Source: Atherix ibis (Eukaryota > Arthropoda > Insecta > Diptera > Athericidae). From it: a DNA stretch of 64,000 nt. Location of the stretch: the NCBI GenBank assembly GCA_958298945.1, contig OY282609.1:61972220-62036219 (forward strand), in the 5' to 3' direction. This document shows, in pieces, positions 60,413-64,000 of the stretch. Made by a program: the position numbers and the translations under genes. The first letter of the stretch is position 1. Every line of letters begins with the position of its first letter. A model generated the notes under the pieces. The model was given only the letters and a program-made list of their open reading frames with translations, did no database searches and had not been told where the DNA came from.

Positions 60413-61300
60413 CTACTTTATGTTACGTATGGGTTGGCATTGCCAGCCACTGGTCGATGGAAATTTGGAGGAATAAGTCAGATATTGTAAAATTTTTGTT
60501 GGATCTAGAAACTCTACAATGGAAGAAGTTGTATTCAAAAACAAATTCTGGGTTAAGTGACATTCATTTAAAATATGGGGAATGGTGAGTAGAACGCCAC
60601 GGAAATGATATAATGGGCAAGGTTTGCTACCGAAGAGGAAATCATGGGTAAGGGCGGTATGCCGAATCCGAATTCTAGGAAGTTTTCTTGCGCACAATTT
60701 CGGAATGTTGTTGAGCAGACTGATGTTGCGGTGTTCGTCCAAATGTATGGACAGAAATCTTCCACTTTCATACCAATCTATTTTTCTATGAAAAGCTAAA
60801 GATGCTATTTGGTTATTAGGTAGGGAAAGTTTGGAATCACAGAAAGCACCGAATAGTGGAAAACGTCCCCCGCCAAACAGTCTACTAATTCAATACCCAG
60901 GATGTCAACATGACCGAGAACCCAATGAAATTCGATGTTTCTATTGTTTAACAGGTAAATAGGCTATCAGTAAATATAGCTATTCTGTTTTTAACTGGGA
61001 GGTTGATGGCATTTTCCACAGCGGGCTTAATCGCCTACAACTCGTTTATAGCTGGAAACGAGTCTATAGCTGAATGACAGCAAAAGATGTATGGTCAACA
61101 ACAGTTCCATCCATGAATTTTAGAACTGAATTACCGAGTCCATCCAGTATTTCTGGGAACAGTCTCCTGTAGCTAGATGAATCGGAGTTTGTCTTACTGT
61201 ACCTGCTGAGTGTCGTAGACACCCTCAGCAGATTCCATCTTCCTTTACGGATAATGGTAGTACCTAAGATTTTCATGGAATCTGTCGGAAGGAGGTGGTA
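60413..61300 (-). pseudogene. LINE RNase H and C-terminal Cys-containing region
   Basis: On the minus strand the RNase H part reads ILDGLGNSVLKFMDGTVVDH and TSFAVIQL, then ELYAIKPAVENAINLPVKNR followed by IAIFTDSLFTC; the Asp residues of MDG and TDS and the E of the middle block are the nuclease ligands. Next comes a frameshifted stretch, then ARKLPRIRIRHTALTHDFLF and PLYHFRGVLLTIPHILNECH, with the final Cys of the C-terminal finger (the earlier Cys residues have changed). The open frame ends at 60413. The G-H-x-G-I block of RNase H could not be found, so the domain is incomplete. Confidence 0.78.
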
Positions 61301-61849
61301 GGATCCGGATGTAAACCTATATTTCCGTTTCCTTCAAATATAGAGATACGGTAGGTTCGAAGTTTCTATAATTGCCCTATTTTTACTACTTCAGGTTGAC
61401 AGTTCAGGTCATCTGATTTTGTAGACTACCTCCTCCACTATCGGTTCTGCTGCCTACCTCCACTGTCGGTTCAAGGTAAATGTGGAAGAAGATGGAATTG
61501 GCAAAAGGTTATCCGTGATGGATTTTTTGTTTTTACAATGCCAAAGCTGCGCAAGTTCCTTAATGATGGAAGAGGAGTCAATAATAATCCCATTCTCAGT
61601 CTCAAACTTTTGCACTTTTAAGTTTCAACTCGAGAAGGATAGTTGTACTGGCGAAACGGGTGTATTTCTTTCAGGCCAAATTTCACTCACACCTTAACGT
61701 AGCAATTTCCTGTGAGTACCACACTGGTTGGTGTCTCAATGTACCGGGAGACACAGTATGGATTCACTAGCTGCACGCCTGAGGATAGCAACCACTTCGC
61801 TCGCTTCATGATCATAGTGACCGCAGACCTAAGCCTATGCCAGTTTGGA

Positions 61850-62510
61850 TGGTTCTCCATTAGGCGTGTGCCACGTCCGCTTCCAAAATAAAGGGCACGT
61901 GATCGCTTCCCTCAGGAAAGCCAAGCACCTTCTATGAAAATAAACCCAATATCTGTGTAGATATAAAAGTAAGATCTAGGATGAACTTATTTCCTCTTAT
62001 TGAAAAGTAGGTCGGGTTAAAATCTTTAATATATTATGAATCAAGTTAGTGGAATTGAGCTATTTATCGAAAAATTGTCCATGCCAACAGTTTCTTAGGG
62101 AGCCCCAAGAGAAACTGTATGCATTGAAATCTCCGAGGATGATAGTGTTTTCGGGTTGCTGGCTAACTAGAACTTTCCAATCTGCTGTGTTTAATATATA
62201 CATTCGCAATGTAGACTTTGGAGAAGGTATTAACAGAAATGACGATTGTCAAAAGATTTGTGGAAACTAAGGAGATAAAAGAATGTATGAGGAGACCTAC
62301 ACTACCTCTTTTGTCGTTATTAATTTTTTTGTAGAAGAGTACGCATTTGTGTTGCTGGTAAATAGGTTGGTTGTAGGAGTGGGGAAATTTTGTTTCTGGC
62401 AAAGCAACTATTTTTGGGGAGTACTGATTTAGCAGCAGGCTCAGACCTTCAAGGTTATTAAGTAACATGTAGATCTTCCATTGAATAATGTTTACTTACA
62501 CCATTACTAT
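61850..62510 (-). pseudogene. LINE apurinic endonuclease domain (ORF2 N-terminus)
   Basis: This domain nicks the target DNA. On the minus strand it begins IIQWKIYMLLNNLEGLSLLL and NQYSPKIVALPETK, where the Glu is the metal-binding residue (usually L-Q-E-T). It continues with SVGLLIHSFI, VYIANVYIKHS, then after a frameshift NTIILGDFNAYSFSWGS (the G-D-F-N-A-H-x3-W-G catalytic block), LDLTFIST and GSDHVPFILEAD (the S-D-H-x-P-I block). All main blocks are present in the right order and spacing, but spread over two or three frames with stops. Confidence 0.82.
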
Positions 62511-62520
62511 GACTAGTCAC

Positions 62521-64000
62521 CATTAGGAAGAATAAAACAAGCTAAATACTAAAATAGTAAACTGTCCCAAAAATAGTGCTGTATTAGATGGAGAAGAACC
62601 GGACTGCAAAACTGTGAACAATTGCAGGTTTGCCAAAAGACAAATAATTTTATATAAGGATTGTGTATTATTGTAGATGGTTTGAACATATACGCAGTTC
62701 CAAATTAAAATACCAAAAGAGAGATTTAAACAATTAAAATATAAATTTGATCATATGAAAATATAGTAAGTAAAGTTAATCATTTAAATTTTATTCTATA
62801 AATATTTTTGCCTACAATATATTAATTTTATATTTTCTTTTATTTGTAATAATATTTTTTAATAATTTATATGTCAAACATTTTATATTGAGACTACAAT
62901 AATTGTAAATAAAATATTGAGGTTAGGCATTTTGAAGATTCATATTATGTTATATATTGATACCTACACACACGTGTATGTTATTAACAGTAAGTAGTTA
63001 AAACACAATTTCCAAATAATATAGTCTATGGGGCTTATAAAAGCGTTCGCCGCCATATAACATACTATGATTGAAATATTTTGTTCATTTACATTTCTAG
63101 CTTGAATGCATTCAATTTGGTGTTGTTAATCCATATATAGTTACAATTATTGTCACGCATTAAGTGCAAAATACACAGAAAGATAAGTTAGAACTACATT
63201 ACTTAGAACTACTAATGCGTATAACCAGCCCATTTATACTTTATAATAAAAGTTAATACATCTGACTGAATTGTTGATTTTGTATGCAATTATCGCTTTT
63301 ACAACTACTAGTACATCCATCACAAGGATTGCTGCTGCTGCAGACTAACTAAGCTTTCAACAGCACTATAAATTGTGAACATTGCTTATGGATCCTTATA
63401 ATCGCCCTAGAGGCTGTGGCGCTAATTTGATTAATTATGATTTAATTCATTCCCTGGTGATGCTATCATTACTATTCATCGTTAATAAGTGCCCAAACCA
63501 ATTTATGTATGCTGTTTGAGCACTTTCTTAGCCGCGCAAACCCTCAACATTTGAGCTACTCCTGTTCTATTACCCTCATATCAGTTTTTGATTATAAGCA
63601 TACACATACATGTATTATTACACACATCCACTGGTTATAGAAATTGTTCTATGGAAATATTTTTTTAGCAAATATTTCTAAAAATTCTTTTATGTTTGAG
63701 TTATTAAATTGTTTACAATTAGTACAAATATTCATACATTTATACAAATAAGTATGTAACACTAATCAAATATGGCATGCATTTATATATGTGAATACCT
63801 ACTCACATAAACCATCAAGAAACGTGCTAATTTCACTGACAAGTGGCTTGTCAATTACGTGACTTGAAAAGCATTCAAAATCAAAGAACCGTTAAACTTC
63901 TTGATCGCATTTGAGTTAGTGACAGCTCACAATGTAAACGATTTGTGCCATGAATTGATTCTAAATTTTGTTAATTATGCTGTATGTAAACAAATTATTA
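62521..64000. other. AT-rich flank, possible conserved non-coding patch at 63.3-63.5 kb
   Basis: No coding sequence is recognised. The stretch at 63310-63480 is less AT-rich, has a CTGCTGCTGCAG run, and contains a cluster of TAATTTGATTAATTATGATT-like words at 63423-63450 that look like homeodomain-type binding cores. I cannot tell whether it is functional. Confidence 0.45.

Larger units (their letters stand above)
60350..62520 (-). mobile_element. I-type LINE remnant (endonuclease, RNase H), reverse transcriptase deleted
   Basis: The order on the minus strand is apurinic endonuclease (62510-61850), a short degraded stretch, RNase H (about 61300-60850) and the Cys-containing C-terminal segment (60780-60413). 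An endonuclease-RT-RNase H LINE of the I or LOA group has this order but with some 1.5 kb of RT between the first two; here that interval is only about 550 bp and shows no RT motif. The 5' end and ORF1 are not recognised beyond 62520. No A-tail is visible near 60350. Confidence 0.78.

Noticed and set aside
1..64000. LTR retrotransposons or endogenous viruses
   Set aside because: I saw no paired long direct repeats, primer-binding site or gag/protease/integrase motifs by eye; a profile search could still find decayed ones.

Overview
This window looks like an intergenic or giant-intron stretch of an insect nuclear genome, most likely a brachyceran fly. The evidence is the strongly AT-rich unique sequence, full of TA- and A/T-run-rich DNA with almost no open frames, combined with many mariner copies of several subfamilies and with R1- and I-type non-LTR retrotransposon fragments. 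The species cannot be fixed from the sequence. I find no convincing host gene, no tRNA or rRNA gene, no CRISPR array and no operon structure. Everything I can recognise as protein-coding is a decayed transposable element.

Layout. 1-841: 3' part of an R1-clade LINE with a poly(A) tail, abutting the C-terminal remnant of a mariner transposase (842-1084). A second mariner scrap lies at 1231-1545 (minus). 1838-3092: an irritans-type mariner with 28-bp terminal inverted repeats (TIRs) and TA duplications; its transposase frame (minus) has only one visible stop. 7314-8610 and 11700-13243: two copies of another irritans-type family. The second is split by a 214-bp LINE piece held between 54-bp inverted arms, and its apparent donor relative lies 2.6 kb away in a LINE remnant at 14256-15000. 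17014-17715, 20116-20392, 20527-20930 and 20977-21905: four more mariner remnants, one with a 92-bp palindrome. 24689-25850, 41341-42536 and 51601-52867: three copies of one mauritiana (Mos1-like) family, each inactivated differently. 26956-27917: a decayed mariner with good TIRs and a duplicated catalytic-motif segment. 34165-34400, 36558-37377 and 54427-56040: remnants of a distinct Tc1/mariner-type DDE family (W-P-P-R-S-C-D-L-T-P-L-D type). The last is interrupted by a mellifera-like mariner (54614-55708). 40200-41100, 56330-56545 and 60350-62520: LINE remnants with RNase H motifs; the last also keeps an apurinic endonuclease domain but has lost almost all of the reverse transcriptase.

The rest, roughly two thirds of the window, is AT-rich DNA in which I recognise no gene; it holds short simple repeats, a few perfect or near-perfect hairpins and some locally GC-richer patches that could be conserved regulatory DNA or unrecognised old repeats.

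No genes here appear to work together. The story is one of repeated transposon invasion, nesting and decay, with several small inverted duplications that suggest template switching during DNA repair. Family and subfamily names rest on motif recognition by eye and were not checked by any search.
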